Of a DNA stretch of 64,000 bases, positions 47,764-57,006 are shown in pieces (position 1 is the stretch's first letter; each line of letters starts with the position of its first letter). The notes beneath the pieces are model-generated. The model was not told the DNA's origin. It did no database searches and saw only the letters and a program-made list of their open reading frames with translations. The DNA comes from Mannheimia haemolytica. Lineage in GTDB: Bacteria > Pseudomonadota > Gammaproteobacteria > Enterobacterales > Pasteurellaceae. The stretch spans positions 1,488,001-1,552,000 of the forward strand of contig LR134495.1 of NCBI GenBank assembly GCA_900638155.1, given 5' to 3'. The position numbers and the translations under genes are program-made.

Positions 47764-48267
47764 AATTTTCACCTTAGATTTTATATGTTATATGATAAGT
47801 AATTACCCTCATTAAGGTGTAAGAGTAATTATCCAAGATACAATGTATTAGCAAATACGCCTAACATTGTTTTCGCAAGAATAATTGCAAAAAGAAAACT
47901 CAATGTCAATAGTTCAAACTCCAAAACAAAGACACCATTTTTTCTTTTAAAATCAATAGATTACATTCATAGCATTTCATTTGGAGAAATTTTGCTCATT
48001 TTTAGCAGAAAAAATGAAGTACATAACACATTGATAAATAAGCGTTTTTTATATTTAATTTGATATAGTTCAAACTTATCAGAAAGTTCATTTATTTTGT
48101 GACATAGTTCACATTTTTGATATTTAATTTCTTTTTTGCCTGTTTTTCACACACAAATTGTAAGAAATTAGTAAAAATCAACCACTTGTACGCAAGGTGT
48201 TTTGCTTTAAAATAGAAGTTATATGAAATAAAATTCACTTAAATTTTCTTTATTGATAACATCAACC
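47764..48267. other. 504-base non-coding region between divergent porin and priC
   Basis: A long AT-rich intergenic region, as is usual before an abundant porin. It holds the porin promoter (near 47900-48060 by position), the priC promoter and one excellent CRP site. No open reading frame with a ribosome-binding site is visible. A single variant uptake core (AACCACTTGTACG) lies near 48180. Confidence 0.55.
48098..48113. promoter_or_regulatory. Consensus CRP site
   Basis: TGTGA-CATAGT-TCACA is a perfect CRP core (TGTGA-N6-TCACA), flanked by TTT on both sides. It is 335 bases from the porin start and 155 from priC, so either could be the target; carbon control of the porin is the likelier biological guess. 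Confidence 0.8.
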
Positions 48268-48786
48268 ATGCAAAAAAAACTTTTTATCGCCCAAATAAAA
48301 CAAAACCTCTCTGAATTAAGCGTATTTTCAACGGATAATATTTTTCTGAATTCACCCTATTTCTCACAGCAAACCGGTTTGGTGAGTGTGTTCATTGCTG
48401 AAATTGAAAAAACAGTTGAGCTATTACTGAACCAAACTGAGGTGCTATACAGTGAATTTTACGCTGAAAAATTGGTTAAACAATTTGATGCATTAAAGAA
48501 TGCCGTAGAAAAAATCCAAAGTAAGCCAGAATCAGCTCAATTCCATTCTTCCTATCAATTTTCTCCAAATATTCATCGTTTAGCGCCCAACAAACGCTTA
48601 CAAGAATACCGTAAAGCGTTACGTGCATTAAATGAGAAAATTAGCTGGCTAGTTGAACAAAATTTAAACACGCAAAATGAAGCAACTAAACAAACCCTGC
48701 AAAATCAAATTACAGAGACAGAATATCGCAAAATGAAATGTTTAAAAGCAATTGAAGATTTAGAACAAGAGTTGCTATTTAAATAG
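48268..48786 (+). CDS. priC: Primosomal replication protein PriC
   Basis: This 172-residue helical protein is the replication-restart factor PriC, which loads DnaB at stalled forks with SSB and Rep. Family traits are the C-terminal RLQEYRKALRALNEKISWLV and two long helical hairpins (residues 1-60 and 110-170). It is slightly basic and the length is typical. The ATG at 48268 starts MQKKLFIAQIKQNL; an upstream ATT-type codon at 48253 is not credible. Its stop codon is four bases from the 3' end of the convergent tRNA-Cys gene, so there is no room for a terminator. Confidence 0.86.
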   Translation: MQKKLFIAQIKQNLSELSVFSTDNIFLNSPYFSQQTGLVSVFIAEIEKTVELLLNQTEVLYSEFYAEKLVKQFDALKNAVEKIQSKPESAQFHSSYQFSPNIHRLAPNKRLQEYRKALRALNEKISWLVEQNLNTQNEATKQTLQNQITETEYRKMKCLKAIEDLEQELLFK

Positions 48787-48789
48787 TTA

Positions 48790-48863
48790 TGGAGGCGTGT
48801 CCCGGAGTCGAACCGAGCTACATGGATTTGCAATCCAGTGCATAACCGCTTTGCTAACACGCC
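48790..48863 (-). tRNA. tRNA-Cys (anticodon GCA)
   Basis: Read on the minus strand, GGCGTGT pairs with ACACGCC in the acceptor stem. A D-loop AGCAAAGCGGTTATGC, anticodon arm with GCA (loop TTGCAAA), variable region and TTCGACTCC T-loop follow, and CCA is encoded at the 3' end. 74 bases with the CCA. It lies 15 bases downstream of tRNA-Gly, making a Gly-Cys tRNA pair. priC converges within a few bases. Confidence 0.96.
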
Positions 48864-48878
48864 ATAAGATTTGAAAAT

Positions 48879-48954
<76 letters not shown>

Positions 48955-49094
48955 ATCTGAATTCTCACAACATTGCGCTGTGGAACGAGGTGCATTTTAC
49001 GGATTTATCATTTTATGTCAATGCTAAATTTAACATTCTAGATTCAAATGCTGAAAAAAAACTCACTATTCAATAGTTTAGTTTTAAAAATAAT

Positions 49095-49139
49095 CAAGCG
49101 GTTGATTTTTACAAAAATTTCGCAAAACTCAACCGCTTG
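49095..49139. terminator. Terminator of the pdh operon made of inverted uptake sequences
   Basis: CAAGCGGTTGA (49095-49105) and TCAACCGCTTG (49129-49139) are exact inverse copies, an 11-bp stem. The minus strand continues ATTATTTTT. It follows the lpdA stop by 26 bases. Confidence 0.78.
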
Positions 49140-49164
49140 TTTTTTTAGATATTAAATAATCTGA

Positions 49165-50589
49165 TTAACGTTTTTTCGCTTTCGCATTTGGTAAGTCTGT
49201 AATCGAACCTTCAAATACTTCTGCTGCTAATCCCACCGATTCGTGTAATGTTGGGTGGGCGTGAATAGTTAATGCGATATCTTCAGCATCGCAACCCATT
49301 TCGATTGCAAGTCCGATTTCGCCTAATAATTCGCCACCATTGCTACCAACAATCGCACCACCTAATACACGGTGAGTGTCTTTGTCGAAGATTAACTTGG
49401 TCATACCTTCTGAACATTCAGAGGCAATCGCACGACCTGAAGCAGCCCAAGGGAATTTCGCTACTTCGTAGTTCAAGCCTTCTTGCTTACATTCTTTCTC
49501 GGTTTTACCAACCCAAGCTACTTCCGGCTCGGTATAAGCAATTGATGGAATGACTTTCGGGTCAAAGTAATGTTTCATTCCTGCAATCACTTCTGCTGCT
49601 ACGTGTCCCTCGTGTACACCTTTGTGAGCTAACATCGGCTGGCCGACAATATCACCAATAGCAAAGATGTGCGGCACATTGGTACGCATTTGTTTATCTA
49701 CACGAATAAAGCCACGCTCATCTACTTCCACTCCAGCTTTACCGGCATCAATTAATTTACCGTTTGGCACACGTCCGATAGCGACTAATACCGCATCATA
49801 ACGTTTAGTATCGTTGCAAGCCTTACCTTCCATTGATACATAGATACCGTCATCTTTAGCTTCTACTGCGGTTACTTTGGTTTCAAGCATTAGCTTGAAT
49901 TTTTTCTCGATTTGTTTGGTGTAAATCGCTACAACATCTTTATCTGCAGCAGGAATCACTTGGTCGAACATTTCAACCACTTCCACTTCTGAACCAAGCG
50001 CGTTATATACAGTTCCCATTTCTAAACCAATGATACCACCACCCATAATAAGGAGTTTTTTCGGTACTTCTTTTAACTTAAGCGCATCGGTTGAATCCCA
50101 AACACGTGGATCTTCGTGTGGAATAAATGGCAGTTGAATCGGGCGAGAGCCTGCTGCGATAATCGCATTATCAAACGTGATAGTTGTCGGATTACCGTCA
50201 CGATCACGAGCGACTAACGTATTCGGACCGGTAAATGCGGCTAAGCCTTCTACCACTGTCACTTTACGTGCTTTAGCCATTCCTGCCAAGCCACCGGTTA
50301 ATTTTGAAACAACGGCTTCTTTACCAGCACGCACCTGATCTAAATCAATGGTTGGCTCACCAAAAGTCACACCGTTGTGTACTGCATTTTTAGCTTCTTC
50401 AATTACTTTTGCAACGTGTAATAGTGCTTTAGAAGGGATACAACCCACGTTTAAGCACACACCACCTAAGGTTGAATAACGTTCAACAATTACTGTTTCT
50501 AAGCCTAAGTCGGCACAACGGAATGCTGCTGAGTAACCTGCTGGACCTGCACCAAGCACAACAACTTGGGTTTTAATTTCTTTGCTCAT
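49165..50589 (-). CDS. lpdA: Dihydrolipoyl dehydrogenase
   Basis: This 474-residue flavoprotein is the E3 component shared by the pyruvate and 2-oxoglutarate dehydrogenase complexes. It has a FAD motif VVVLGAGPAGYSAAF near 10, the redox disulfide GGVCLNVGCIPSK (Cys45/Cys50), NAD motif MGGGIIGLEMGTVYNALG near 185, FAIGDIVGQPMLAHK near 320 and the catalytic His-Glu end TIHAHPTLHES. Start ATG at 50589. It is the last gene of aceE-aceF-lpdA and is separated from aceF by a palindromic repeat element. Confidence 0.97.
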   Translation of the reverse strand: MSKEIKTQVVVLGAGPAGYSAAFRCADLGLETVIVERYSTLGGVCLNVGCIPSKALLHVAKVIEEAKNAVHNGVTFGEPTIDLDQVRAGKEAVVSKLTGGLAGMAKARKVTVVEGLAAFTGPNTLVARDRDGNPTTITFDNAIIAAGSRPIQLPFIPHEDPRVWDSTDALKLKEVPKKLLIMGGGIIGLEMGTVYNALGSEVEVVEMFDQVIPAADKDVVAIYTKQIEKKFKLMLETKVTAVEAKDDGIYVSMEGKACNDTKRYDAVLVAIGRVPNGKLIDAGKAGVEVDERGFIRVDKQMRTNVPHIFAIGDIVGQPMLAHKGVHEGHVAAEVIAGMKHYFDPKVIPSIAYTEPEVAWVGKTEKECKQEGLNYEVAKFPWAASGRAIASECSEGMTKLIFDKDTHRVLGGAIVGSNGGELLGEIGLAIEMGCDAEDIALTIHAHPTLHESVGLAAEVFEGSITDLPNAKAKKR

Positions 50590-50608
50590 GGTTTTTCCTC
50601 TTTTTATT

Positions 50609-50763
50609 CCCCTCTTTAGCAAAGAGGGGGTAGGGGAGATTTGGCAGAATATAAAGCGAAGTGAGAGAGCAATCAGTCAAACACAAATTTCTACCAAATA
50701 ATTTATTTTCTTCGTAAATTACGTCTATCAAATCTCCCCCTACCCCTCTTTTCTAAAGAGGGG
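50609..50763. repeat. Inverted-repeat element between aceF and lpdA
   Basis: Two opposed copies of a unit of about 35 bases lie at 50609-50643 and 50730-50763. Each has the local hairpin CCCCTCTTT-nnn-AAAGAGGGG joined to TAGGGGAGATTT (or its complement). They enclose about 85 bases of AT-rich DNA. The whole 155-base piece is a palindrome of palindromes, the form of a non-autonomous MITE-like element. Its message would fold into a strong double hairpin within the operon. Confidence 0.8.
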
Positions 50764-50787
50764 CTTTTTAGGAGGAGCTTTACCGAA

Positions 50788-52692
50788 TTACATCACTAAA
50801 CGACGAATATCTGCCAACACGCTATTAATGTAGCTTAAGAATCTCGCACCATCTGCACCATCGATTACACGGTGGTCGAATGATAATGACAATGGAAGCA
50901 TTAAGCGAGGTTCAAACTCTTTGCCGTTCCAAATCGGCTGCATTTCAGATTTAGACACACCTAAAATTGCTACTTCAGGAGCATTTACAATCGGTGTAAA
51001 GTGAGTTGTACCAATACCGCCTAAACTTGAAATAGTGAAACAACCGCCTTGCATATCTGAAGCCGTTAATTTACCTTCACGGGCTTTTTTCGAAACTTCC
51101 ATTAATTCACGAGAAAGCTCGATAATGCCTTTTTTGTTCACATTTTTAAATACCGGAACAACTAAGCCGTTTGGTGTATCAACCGCAACGCCGATGTTGA
51201 TGTATTTTTTCAATGTTAAACGTTGTGCATCTTCAGAAATTGAGCTATTGAAACGTGGGAACGCTTCTAATGCACTTGCTACTGCTTTCATAATGAACAC
51301 TACAGGTGTGATCTTCACATCTAATTTACGTTTTTCCGCTTCTTTATTTTGCTCTTTACGGAAGTTTTCTAACTCGGTAATGTCGGTACGGTCGAAGTGT
51401 GTAACGTGCGGAATCATTACCCAGTTACGGTGTAAGTTTGCACCCGAAATCTTATTGATACGGCTTAATTCAACTTCTTCTACTTCACCGAATTTGCTGA
51501 AGTCCACTTTCGGCCATGGTAATAAGCCTAAGCCGGCACCATTTGCCGCACCGGTCGCAGCAGCGGCTGTACCACCTTGTTTTTCAAATACTTGAACCGC
51601 AGTTTTTACATAGGCTTGAATATCTTCTTTTACGATACGACCTTTACGACCTGTACCTTTCACTTTGTCTAAGTTTACACCAAACTCACGAGCTAAACGG
51701 CGGATAACCGGTGTTGCATGTGCATAGCCGGCTGAAGCCACCACTTGCTCTTGGCTTAAACCTGATTGGTTTTGGCCTGCTGGTGCTACATCAGCTTTCG
51801 CCGGAGCAGCTGCTTGTGGAGCAGGAGCTGAAGCCGCTTGAGCAGCTACAGGAGCCGGTGCCGCACCCGCTACTTCAAATTTCATAATTAATGAACCGGT
51901 TAAAACTTTATCACCTGATTTCACTAAAATTTCTTTCACCACACCGGCAAATGGAGCCGGAACTTCCATTGAAGCTTTATCACCTTCAACCGTGATTAAA
52001 GATTGTTCTTCTGAAACAGAATCACCCACTTTAACCATAATTTCAGTTACGTTTACTTCATCGCCGCCGATATCAGGTACATTTACATCTTTAATCGCTG
52101 ATGCCGAAGCTTGAGCTGGAGCAGCTTCCGCAACCGGTGCAGATTGTGCTGTAGCCGCTGAAGCAGTTTCAAATTTCATAATCAATTTACCGGTTGAAAC
52201 TTTGTCACCCACATTGATTAAGATTTCTTTTACTACGCCGGCAACCGGTGCAGGTACTTCCATTGACGCTTTATCGCCTTCAACATTGATGATAGATTGA
52301 TCCACTTCAACACTATCGCCTACCTTAACCATAATTTCGGTTACGTTAACTTCATCGCTACCAATATCAGGTACATTTACTTCAACAACGGCTGAAGTTG
52401 TTGCTACTGGAGCAGCAGGAGCTGCTTCTGCTTTTGGTGCTTCTTGAGCAGGAGCAGCATCTGCTGACTCTAAAATTAACATTGGTGAACCGGTTGAAAC
52501 TTTATCACCCACTTTCACTAAAACTTCTTTTACCACACCTGCTTCAGGAGCCGGCACTTCCATAGAGGCTTTATCGCCTTCTACATTAATAATTGATTGA
52601 TCTACTGAAATAGTATCACCAACTTTTACCATCACTTCAGTCACGCTGACTTCATCAGAACCGATGTCCGGTACATTAATTTGTTTTGACAT
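50788..52692 (-). CDS. aceF: Pyruvate dehydrogenase E2, dihydrolipoyl acetyltransferase, three lipoyl domains
   Basis: This 634-residue E2 core of the pyruvate dehydrogenase complex has three tandem lipoyl domains about 100 residues apart. The lipoylated lysines in [11 protein letters not shown] are near residues 41, 141 and 239, linked by Ala/Pro swinging arms. A peripheral E1/E3-binding domain ([20 protein letters not shown]) lies near 330. The catalytic domain ends with the acetyltransferase motif [15 protein letters not shown]. It transfers acetyl groups to CoA. E. coli AceF has the same three-domain plan (630 residues). Confidence 0.97.
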   Translation of the reverse strand: MSKQINVPDIGSDEVSVTEVMVKVGDTISVDQSIINVEGDKASMEVPAPEAGVVKEVLVKVGDKVSTGSPMLILESADAAPAQEAPKAEAAPAAPVATTSAVVEVNVPDIGSDEVNVTEIMVKVGDSVEVDQSIINVEGDKASMEVPAPVAGVVKEILINVGDKVSTGKLIMKFETASAATAQSAPVAEAAPAQASASAIKDVNVPDIGGDEVNVTEIMVKVGDSVSEEQSLITVEGDKASMEVPAPFAGVVKEILVKSGDKVLTGSLIMKFEVAGAAPAPVAAQAASAPAPQAAAPAKADVAPAGQNQSGLSQEQVVASAGYAHATPVIRRLAREFGVNLDKVKGTGRKGRIVKEDIQAYVKTAVQVFEKQGGTAAAATGAANGAGLGLLPWPKVDFSKFGEVEEVELSRINKISGANLHRNWVMIPHVTHFDRTDITELENFRKEQNKEAEKRKLDVKITPVVFIMKAVASALEAFPRFNSSISEDAQRLTLKKYINIGVAVDTPNGLVVPVFKNVNKKGIIELSRELMEVSKKAREGKLTASDMQGGCFTISSLGGIGTTHFTPIVNAPEVAILGVSKSEMQPIWNGKEFEPRLMLPLSLSFDHRVIDGADGARFLSYINSVLADIRRLVM

Positions 52693-52714
52693 TTTGAAAT
52701 CCTTCTTGAGTTAC

Positions 52715-52776
52715 CCCCTCTCCCATTGTGGGAGGGACAGATTTTTCTTTGTAAGAAGAAAAATCAGGGAGAGGGG
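52715..52776. repeat. Compact palindromic element upstream of aceF
   Basis: CCCCTCTCCC (52715-52724) and GGGAGAGGGG (52767-52776) bracket an inner palindrome GATTTTTCTT / AAGAAAAATC and a small CTCCCA-TTG-TGGGAG hairpin. A 62-base nested inverted repeat lies just upstream of aceF, in the aceE-aceF junction. Confidence 0.78.
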
Positions 52777-52818
52777 AATGCAAGCGGTTGATTTTCTCAA
52801 CATTTTTGCAAATAAAAC

Positions 52819-52891
52819 TAATACCCTCTCTGCTAAAAGTTTCTAAACGAAACCTTTAGCTGTCTCTCTCCCATCAAGGGAGAGAGTATTA
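52819..52891. repeat. Second palindromic element in the aceE-aceF junction
   Basis: TAATACCCTCTC at 52819 mirrors GAGAGTATTA (52882-52891). Inside, GCTAAAAGTTT pairs with AAACCTTTAGC (one mismatch) and CTCTCTCCC with GGGAGAGAG (loop ATCAA). A 73-base nested inverted repeat ends four bases from the aceE stop codon. An uptake-core copy (CAAGCGGTTGA) lies between it and the other element. Confidence 0.76.
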
Positions 52892-52895
52892 GAAA

Positions 52896-55553
52896 TTACG
52901 CATATAATGGGTTAATACGATCTACATTTAAGCCGAATTTAGTAATAGCTTCCGCAACCACTTTGTTTTCAACTGTACCTTCTTTCGCTAATTGAGCGAG
53001 GGCTGCAACTACTACATAACGCTCATCAACTTCGAAGTGTTCACGTAAGTTTGCACGGCTGTCTGAACGACCGAAACCGTCTGTACCTAACACGTGATAG
53101 TGTTTGCTTGGTACATAAGCACGGATTTGCTCTGCGTACATTTTCATGTAGTCGGTTGAAGCAACAGTTGGTAAATCTTTTAACACTTGAGCAACGTACG
53201 GTACACGTGGTGTTTCAGTTGGGTGTAATAAGTTCCAACGAGCCACATCTGCTCCATCACGACCTAATTCATTGAATGATGGTGCGGAGAATACATCTGC
53301 TGTAATGCCGTAGTCATTCGCTAGAATTTGTGCTGCTGCACGTACATGACGCATAATTGCACCTGAGCTTAATAATTGTACGTGGCCTTTACCTTTACCC
53401 TCAACGGTTTCAAATTTATATAAACCTTTACGGATACCTTCTTCCGCACCTGCTGGCATTGCCGGCTGTTCGGTAATTTCATTTAAGGTAGTAATGTAGT
53501 AGAAGATATCTTCTTGGTTTTCACCATACATACGACGAATACCGTCTTGAACAATTACCGCAACCTCAAAGGCAAATGCAGGGTCATAAGTGACGCAGTT
53601 CGGGATTACACCTGCTTGAATATGGCTATGACCATCTTCGTGTTGTAAACCTTCGCCGTTTAATGTTGTACGACCTGAAGTACCACCGATCATAAAGCCA
53701 CGGGCTAATTGGTCACCGGCTAACCACATCATATCGCCTACACGTTGGAAACCAAACATTGAGTAATAGATGAAGAATGGGATCATCGGTAAGTTGCTGA
53801 CAGAATAAGAAGTTGCAGCAGCAACCCAAGATGCTGTTGCACCTAACTCATTGATACCTTCTTGTAATACTTGACCATCTTTTGCTTCACGGTAGTAAGC
53901 CACTAAATCACGGTCTGACGGCACATAGTTTTGACCGTGTGGGTTGTAAATACCGATTTGACGGAATAAGCCTTCCATACCGAAAGTACGGGCTTCGTCT
54001 GCAATAATAGGCACGATTTGCTGACCGATATTTTTATCTTTCAATAAAGTATTCAACACGCGAGAGAACGCCATTGTGGTTGAAATACCACGTGGTTGCT
54101 CATCCAATAATGCTTGGAATTCGCTTAATTCAGGCACTTTGAAATCAACCGTAAATTTCGGTTTACGTACAGGCACATAACCGTTTAAGGCTTTACGTTG
54201 TCCGTGTAAGTAGTTGTACTCTTCAGAGCCTTCCGGGAATTGTACATATTCTAAGCTTTCTACTTGCTCATCGGTTAATGGTAGCTCGAAGTAGTCACGG
54301 AAGCCTTTTAAGCTATCTAATGACATTTTTTTCGATTGGTGAGCAGTATTTTTACTTTCCGCTTCAGGAATACGGTAGCCTTTCACTTGGTGAGCTAAAA
54401 TGACAACCGGTTTGTCCGATTTTTGTGCTTTTGCATAAGCAGCATAAAGTTTTTCAGAATCGTGCGCACCACGGCGTAATGCCCAAATTTCATCGTCTGT
54501 CATATCGGCAACTAATGCTGCAGTTTCAGGGTAACGACCGAAGAAGTGTTCACGTACGTAAGCACCATTTTTGGATTTGAAGGTTAAATAGTCACCATCA
54601 AGTACTTCCATCATTAACTGTTTAAGTTTACCTGAGGTATCTTTTTCAAGCAGTTTATCCCAACCGCTGCCCCATAACACTTTAATCACTTCCCAGCCAC
54701 AACCGGTAAAGAGAGCTTCTAATTCTTGTACGATTTTACCGTTACCGTTAACCGGACCGTCTAAACGTTGTAAGTTACAGCTAATAGTAAAGATTAAGTT
54801 ATTTAATTTTTCACGACCGGCGAATGATAATGCACCTTTAGATTCGATTTCATCCATTTCGCCATCGCCTAAGAATGCATATACTTTTTGAGCCGAAGTA
54901 TCTTTTAGGCCACGGTTTTCTAAATATTTTAAGAAACGAGCTTGGTAAATAGCATTTACCGGTCCTAAACCCATAGATACGGTAGAGAATTGCCAAAATT
55001 CAGGCATTAATTTAGGGTGTGGGTAAGAAGATAAACCGTCTGTAAATGCTTCTTGACGGAAGTTATCCATTTGTTCTGCAGTAATACGACCTTCTAAGAA
55101 CGCACGACCATACATACCCGGTGCTGCGTGACCTTGGAAGAAGACTAAATCACCGCCATTTTTTTCGGTTGGTGCTTTGAAAAAATGGTTAAAACACACT
55201 TCATACATCGTTGCCGCAGATTGGAAAGTTGAAATATGACCACCTAAGTCAAGATCTTTCTTCTGGCTACGAAGTACTGCCGCAATCGCATTCCAACGTA
55301 CCGCAGAACGAATACGACGTTCGATTTTATGATCACCCGGATAAGCTGGCTGCTCGGAAACAGGGATAGTATTGACATAATCTGTTGTTACGCCTGTTGG
55401 TAATGCCACGCCACCTGCACGAGCTTGGCTAATAACTTGTTCAATGATAAATTGAGCGCGCTCTAAACCTTCTTCACGAATTAATGAATCGAGTGATGCT
55501 AACCAATCCTGAGTTTCGATTGGATCTACGTCATTTCTTAAGTTCTCTGACAT
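52896..55553 (-). CDS. aceE: Pyruvate dehydrogenase E1 component
   Basis: This 885-residue homodimeric E1 decarboxylates pyruvate with thiamine diphosphate and acetylates the E2 lipoyl groups. Landmarks are RNDVDPIETQDWLASLDSLI near 5, the GHISTFQSAATMYEVCFNHF region, the ThDP/Mg motif FLGDGEMDEIESKGAL near 228, and HEDGHSHIQAGVIPNCV near 640. The C-terminal third GTDGFGRSDSRANLREHFEV is also typical. Length matches E. coli AceE (887). The ATG has AAGGAAG in front. No pdhR gene precedes it, unlike E. coli. Confidence 0.98.
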   Translation of the reverse strand: MSENLRNDVDPIETQDWLASLDSLIREEGLERAQFIIEQVISQARAGGVALPTGVTTDYVNTIPVSEQPAYPGDHKIERRIRSAVRWNAIAAVLRSQKKDLDLGGHISTFQSAATMYEVCFNHFFKAPTEKNGGDLVFFQGHAAPGMYGRAFLEGRITAEQMDNFRQEAFTDGLSSYPHPKLMPEFWQFSTVSMGLGPVNAIYQARFLKYLENRGLKDTSAQKVYAFLGDGEMDEIESKGALSFAGREKLNNLIFTISCNLQRLDGPVNGNGKIVQELEALFTGCGWEVIKVLWGSGWDKLLEKDTSGKLKQLMMEVLDGDYLTFKSKNGAYVREHFFGRYPETAALVADMTDDEIWALRRGAHDSEKLYAAYAKAQKSDKPVVILAHQVKGYRIPEAESKNTAHQSKKMSLDSLKGFRDYFELPLTDEQVESLEYVQFPEGSEEYNYLHGQRKALNGYVPVRKPKFTVDFKVPELSEFQALLDEQPRGISTTMAFSRVLNTLLKDKNIGQQIVPIIADEARTFGMEGLFRQIGIYNPHGQNYVPSDRDLVAYYREAKDGQVLQEGINELGATASWVAAATSYSVSNLPMIPFFIYYSMFGFQRVGDMMWLAGDQLARGFMIGGTSGRTTLNGEGLQHEDGHSHIQAGVIPNCVTYDPAFAFEVAVIVQDGIRRMYGENQEDIFYYITTLNEITEQPAMPAGAEEGIRKGLYKFETVEGKGKGHVQLLSSGAIMRHVRAAAQILANDYGITADVFSAPSFNELGRDGADVARWNLLHPTETPRVPYVAQVLKDLPTVASTDYMKMYAEQIRAYVPSKHYHVLGTDGFGRSDSRANLREHFEVDERYVVVAALAQLAKEGTVENKVVAEAITKFGLNVDRINPLYA

Positions 55554-55917
55554 AGTATTCTTCCTTATAAATTAACGATTGAGGTGATAAATAACAAAAT
55601 TTTAACAAATTTTGTTTGTTTGGTGATTTTTAGACCAATTATTATCGAAAAAATTTCAGTAAAACAACAATTTCCGAATTAAACCTCTCTTGAGGCATAT
55701 ACTAAAAATCATAATTAAAACTTATTATCTATTTGATTTTAAACGATTTTTATATAATTTTATAAAATTTGTTTAAATTTTGTAGATAAATTTGCAGTGC
55801 AAGATAGCAAAAATAGGCAATTTTGTCTATTTTTGATAGATAGCTAATACCGCCATCATGTTCCGCTAAGATGAAAGAAATAAACCTAACCAATCATTTT
55901 TAACTAGAAATCTATCC
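55554..55917. other. Non-coding leader region of aceE
   Basis: A 364-base AT-rich interval between pyrD and aceE (both minus) that must carry the pdh promoter. It contains the palindrome AACAAAATTT-TAAC-AAATTTTGTT at 55593-55616 and TTGGT / ACCAA half-sites at 55620 and 55634. The latter are too far apart for an E. coli PdhR box. No gene is seen. Confidence 0.55.
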
Positions 55918-56928
55918 CTAGCTGTTCAGCTTAAGGTGTTTAGCTAAGGTTTGAATTAATGATGGTCCTTGGTAAATCATTGCGGAATAGACTTGCAATA
56001 AACTAGCACCTGCATTCACTTTCTCCTGTCCACTCTCTAACGAATGGACTCCCCCACAACCTATAATTGGTATTCTCCCGCCCAACTCGGCAGATAATTT
56101 TGAAATTAACCTTGTACTTAATGAGTGTAATGGCTTGCCACTTAATCCACCCAGTTGTTCCGAATACGGTAATCCGGCAATACTTTCACGAGACAAGGTA
56201 GTATTGCCGGCAACCACCCCATCAATTTGGTAGCGAACAAGGCTATCGGCCACGGAAGCTATTTCTTCATCAGTTAAATCAGGCGCAATTTTTAAGACAA
56301 GCGGTCGATATTTCCCCATTTTTTGCGCAAGTTGTGCCTGCTCATTTTTGAGGTTTCGTAGTAAATCATCTAATGCCTCACCATATTGTAAACTGCGCAA
56401 ATTTTTGGTATTAGGTGATGAAATATTTACCGCCACATAATCCGCATATTGATAAACCTTACGCAAACAAATTTGGTAGTCATCAAAGCTATGCTCAATT
56501 GGTGTAACCGCATTTTTTCCAATATTAATACCTAAAATACCACTATAGGTTGCATTTTTTACATTTTCGACTAAAACATCAACGCCTTTATTATTAAATC
56601 CATTGCGGTTAATAATTCCCTCTGCATCTACAATACGAAATTGCCTTGGTTTAGGGTTTCCGTCTTGAGCGAGAGGGGTGACAGTCCCAACCTCAATAAA
56701 CCCAAATCCTAATTTCCCAAAACCATCTATCGCTTCACCGTTTTTATCTGCTCCGGCTGCAAGCCCTATTGGATTTTTAAACGTGAGTCCCATTACTTGG
56801 GTCGGATTATCGGGTGTTGGCAGAATCGAAAAAGGCGATTTTCCGGCTAAAGCAAGTGCCTGAATAGAGAATTGATGTGCTTTTTCCGCATCTAGTGCAA
56901 AAAGTAATTTACGAATCAGGGAATACAT
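55918..56928 (-). CDS. pyrD: Dihydroorotate dehydrogenase (quinone), class 2
   Basis: This 336-residue membrane-associated FMN enzyme oxidises dihydroorotate with quinone in pyrimidine synthesis. Class 2 markers are the N-terminal amphipathic helices ([20 protein letters not shown]), the core [20 protein letters not shown] near 60, the active-site serine region [14 protein letters not shown] near 170 and the FMN-phosphate motif [20 protein letters not shown] near 288. It is transcribed alone upstream of aceE. A small gap of 78 bases separates it from prs. Confidence 0.96.
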   Translation of the reverse strand: MYSLIRKLLFALDAEKAHQFSIQALALAGKSPFSILPTPDNPTQVMGLTFKNPIGLAAGADKNGEAIDGFGKLGFGFIEVGTVTPLAQDGNPKPRQFRIVDAEGIINRNGFNNKGVDVLVENVKNATYSGILGINIGKNAVTPIEHSFDDYQICLRKVYQYADYVAVNISSPNTKNLRSLQYGEALDDLLRNLKNEQAQLAQKMGKYRPLVLKIAPDLTDEEIASVADSLVRYQIDGVVAGNTTLSRESIAGLPYSEQLGGLSGKPLHSLSTRLISKLSAELGGRIPIIGCGGVHSLESGQEKVNAGASLLQVYSAMIYQGPSLIQTLAKHLKLNS

Positions 56929-56971
56929 ACAAATTATCTTAAACTAAATATAGTAGTGAACAGATATGAAA

Positions 56972-56993
56972 AACCCAATCTTTCGACTGGGTT
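56972..56993. terminator. Terminator of prs
   Basis: AACCCAATC-TTTC-GACTGGGTT: nine-base arms with one mismatch, followed on the minus strand by TTTTTC. It lies 13 bases after the prs stop and before the pyrD start region. Confidence 0.85.
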
Positions 56994-57006
56994 TTTATCT
57001 CATAAA

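Noticed and set aside
51035..51595. 186-codon frame antisense to aceF
   Set aside because: It lies wholly inside aceF, arises from codon bias of the real gene and has no start signal; a shadow frame.
55620..55638. PdhR operator upstream of aceE (TTGGT ... ACCAA)
   Set aside because: The half-sites are about nine bases apart; the known E. coli box has three, and no pdhR gene is present.
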